From the NCBI GenBank assembly GCA_030267965.1, contig BRYA01000220.1, forward strand, positions 15,518 to 79,517: a stretch of 64,000 nt of DNA, given 5' to 3'. The translations under genes were made by a program, and so were the position numbers. Position 1 is the first letter of the stretch, and every line of letters begins with the position of its first letter. Below, in pieces: positions 61,701 through 64,000 of this stretch. Below the pieces are notes generated by a model. That model searched no databases and had not been told where the DNA came from. It was given only the letters and a program-made list of their open reading frames with translations. The DNA is from Triparma columacea (Eukaryota > Sar > Bolidophyceae > Parmales > Triparmaceae).

Positions 61701-64000
61701 ACAACACCAAGGGATTCAGCAGCTGCCAGCCTTGCCCACCCGGGACCGTTAATGATGGAGCGACATGCGTGAAGTGCGCCAAGGGTCAGTTCGCGGAGTT
61801 CGGAGCAACATCTTGCTCTCCCTGTTCGGGCCCTGGTGAATACTCCGACGCCGAGGGTTCAGCTGTCTGCAGGACCGCTCCCGCAGGATATAAGCCAACA
61901 GCTGACAAAAAATCCATAGAGATTTGCACCGCCGGAAAGTACTCCGTGGGCGGGGATTCTAAATGTACGGCTTGTGATAGCGGGAAGTTTTCTCGTGAAG
62001 GAGCTGCGGGCTGCACAGCGGCTGCCACCTGTGGTGTCGGAAAGTACATCCAGTCCCCTTCAAACTTCACGACCGACACCGAGTGTGGAGTCTGCACAAA
62101 GGGGTCGGCCTCAGCTGGAGATCAGGTCAACTGCACTCTATGCAACAGAGAGGGAGAGTACTCTGAAACTGACGGAGCGGCTGCGTGCAAGCTGGCTCCA
62201 GCCGGCTACAAGCCCACTGGGGACCGCAAGAACATCGAGCGGTGTCAGAAGAACACCTTCAGTATTGGAGCGAGGAATAACTGTACAGATTGCGCTGATG
62301 GAGGCCATTCCCTGCCAGGATCTTCAGCCTGCGAGAAGTGCTCAACGGGAAAGTACTATGCCGAGACCGAGAACAGCTGCAAACTGTGTCCGAAGAATAC
62401 TTTCACCATCTCTGGCGCCACCGACATCTCGGGCTGCGCCCCTTGTGAGGACGGAGGCCACTCTCAGCCAGGAAGTGGGTACTGCGAGAAGTGCCCTTCA
62501 GGGAAGTACTACGACGAGACTGAGAACGTGTGCGAGCTCTGCCCTAGCGGCACCTTCACAGCTACTGGAGGAATTGGCATCGAGCAATGCGAGAAGTGCC
62601 AGGAGGGATTCATCAGCAACGACCCCGACGGTGCCGGTTTCTGTTCCCCCTGCGAGGCAGGCTACTACTCAAACTTAGCTCAAACAGAGTGTCTCCCCTG
62701 CCTCCCTGGCAGTATCTCTGGAATTGCCGCAACGACATGTGACCTGTGCGAGATTGGGAAGTTCGCTACTGGCTCCAATAACACTGTTTGCACCTACTGC
62801 GACGACAAGGACGTGCTCAAAGGTTCAACGACAAAATCTGCAGGGTCCAACTCCTCGTCTGCCTGCCAGTGTGAAGCTGGCGAGTACGAGGTCGAATCTT
62901 CAAAGAGCTGCGAACCGGTGAAGGAGGGAATGTCAACAGTTGTAGAAGGCATGAGCATCCCGGAGATGACAATTTTGCGCGGGTTCTGGCGAACGTCGAC
63001 ATATTCTACAGAACTCCTCCCCTGTCTCAACCCCACTCACTGCGTGGGTGGGTCCGATCCCTCTTCCTACTGCGCCGAAGGGTACACCGGCCCGCTCTGC
63101 GCAGTGTGCGACGCAGGGTGCGCTGCAGTAGGGGCAGGCGAGACTATGTCTTGTAACAAATGTTCTGGGTCAGCAGTCGCCACTGCTGCCACAGGGCTTG
63201 GAGCTTTACTCTTACTTATTGTGTTTGCGGTTGTTTACTTGGTCAGAAAATCAAGGCAATCTGCCACAAGAACCTCCCGAACGCAAAGCTCCTTAGAGCG
63301 AGCTGCCACAGATCGGCTTGAAAAGCTCAACAAGCTGATGCCCCTCCTCAAGATCGTGTTTGCCTATTTCCAAATCGTTGGCGGCCTGGGCTTCCTTTTC
63401 TCCCTCCAATTTCCTCCCATTTATAGCAAGGTCGTTGGTGTTGTTGGTGGCTTAGTCTCTCTCGACTTTGTTTCCTTCATGCCCCTGGGTTGCATGACTA
63501 ATGCAAGTTTCTACAACTCTCTCTTAGTGTACACAGGCCTGCCAATTTTCACTGCGATGATTCTTGGGTTCGCTTACTTTGTCGCTTCGAGCCAGGCACT
63601 CAAGAACGCCCTTTTTGAGGCATTCCTTGCAATGACCTTCCTTATCCTTCCAGCTGTTTCAGTCAAGATTTTTACCACATTCGCCTGCCACAACTTTGAC
63701 GATGCCACTAGCTTCCTAAAAAGCGACTACTCCATAAACTGTAAGGATCCGGCTCACAACTTTTACAGCCTCTATGCTACCGGTATGATCCTCGTCTACC
63801 CAATCGGTATCCCGCTCATGTACTTTGTGCTCCTTTGGAGAAAGAGAGACCTCTTGGAGGCGGGGCAAACCGTCAAGGAAGAAAGCATGAGCGAGGAAAG
63901 GGCCTTGAAGCAGGCGCTAGAAGAAAGGAAGATGAACGAGATTAAAGATCCTACTCTAAAGGCCCTTAGCTTCCTTTACGACTCCTATGAGCCAAAGTTT
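58794..64000 (+). CDS. Giant surface receptor-like protein: DUF285 repeats + Cys-rich repeats + transmembrane domain (3' end outside window)
   Basis: Exons 58794-60586, 60672-61071 and 61217 to the window edge give 1,659 residues with no stop. The start [16 protein letters not shown] is a signal peptide. Residues ~75-475 hold 16 DUF285 (BspA-like, mycoplasma-lipoprotein type) units [16 protein letters not shown], 25 aa each. From ~485 to ~1385 come many ephrin-receptor-like/GCC2-GCC3 Cys-rich modules (CxxCxxGxYxxxxxxxxC). Then GFWRTS...C...[10 protein letters not shown], a form seen in other protist receptors of this type, leads into a hydrophobic helix ([21 protein letters not shown], ~1,585-1,615 nt region 63,180-63,240). 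At least four further membrane segments follow up to 63,830, resembling the polycystin/TRP-like C-terminus of such proteins. Probably a cell-surface adhesion or sensing protein; ligand unknown. Confidence 0.85.
59015..60170 (+). repeat. 75-bp coding repeat array (16 units, DUF285)
   Basis: AACTTCAATCAGGATATCTC recurs every 75 bp. The first ~50 bp of each unit are nearly invariant, while the last ~25 bp vary in codons for the residues after MF (EGSN, IYNSN, VHTSN, YSADN, YYAKQ and so on). Near-identity of the DNA indicates ongoing homogenisation. Confidence 0.92.

Overview
This is nuclear DNA of a photosynthetic, flagellated protist, most likely a heterokont alga such as a bolidophyte/Parmales relative (inference from gene content; no marker gene settles it). 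The genes are compact and carry short GT-AG introns. One product has a signal peptide followed by a Phe-headed plastid-type transit region. There are several axonemal genes and many of the lineage-expanded modular families typical of marine stramenopiles: ankyrin+MYND, BspA-type LRR, DUF285 and ephrin-receptor-like Cys-rich repeats. I rebuilt exon structures by joining reading frames across GT-AG boundaries and checking phase and family fit. 29 of the 37 introns whose donor I could place begin GTGAG.

Layout. 0-5 kb: the end of an unknown gene, a MED22-like subunit, a Ran-binding nucleoporin, and an outer-dynein-arm docking (ODAD3-like) coiled coil divergent from the next gene. 5-17.7 kb: a complete axonemal inner-arm-type dynein heavy chain (~4,090 aa). 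17.8-31.4 kb: mitochondrial-type thioredoxin, a GxGYxYP-family putative glycosidase, a calmodulin-kinase fused to a half-calmodulin, a secreted ankyrin protein, an enkurin, IMP dehydrogenase (6 exons), a complex I B12-like subunit, a plastid thioredoxin-fold protein, a PI-synthase-like enzyme, and a DUF3128 protein with a decayed partial copy beside it. 31.7-38.6 kb: a Golgi-type Ca2+/Mn2+ ATPase (8 exons), a berberine-bridge-type FAD oxidase, and a mitochondrial carrier lacking its 5' exon.

38.7-49 kb: a tandem pair of ankyrin-MYND genes and a third inverted copy. All three share an upstream block with a TATA-like element. Between them lie an Asp-His-repeat membrane protein, a 109-residue tandem-repeat protein and a p25-alpha/TPPP-like protein. 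49-53.2 kb: TRM112 and two BspA-type LRR genes with duplicated upstream DNA. 53.7-58.5 kb: an alpha/beta hydrolase, a 167-N gap, an SCP/FCP1-type phosphatase cut off at the gap, and an unknown 3-exon gene. 58.8-64 kb: a giant surface-receptor gene (16 DUF285 repeats, Cys-rich repeats, then membrane segments) that runs off the window.

The functional themes are the flagellum (dynein, docking factor, enkurin, perhaps the repeat protein and p25-alpha protein), calcium (CaMK/EF-hand fusion, SPCA-type pump), and the cell surface (DUF285 receptor, secreted ankyrin, DH-repeat protein). I saw no prokaryote-style system, CRISPR array, transposon or RNA gene that I could support.
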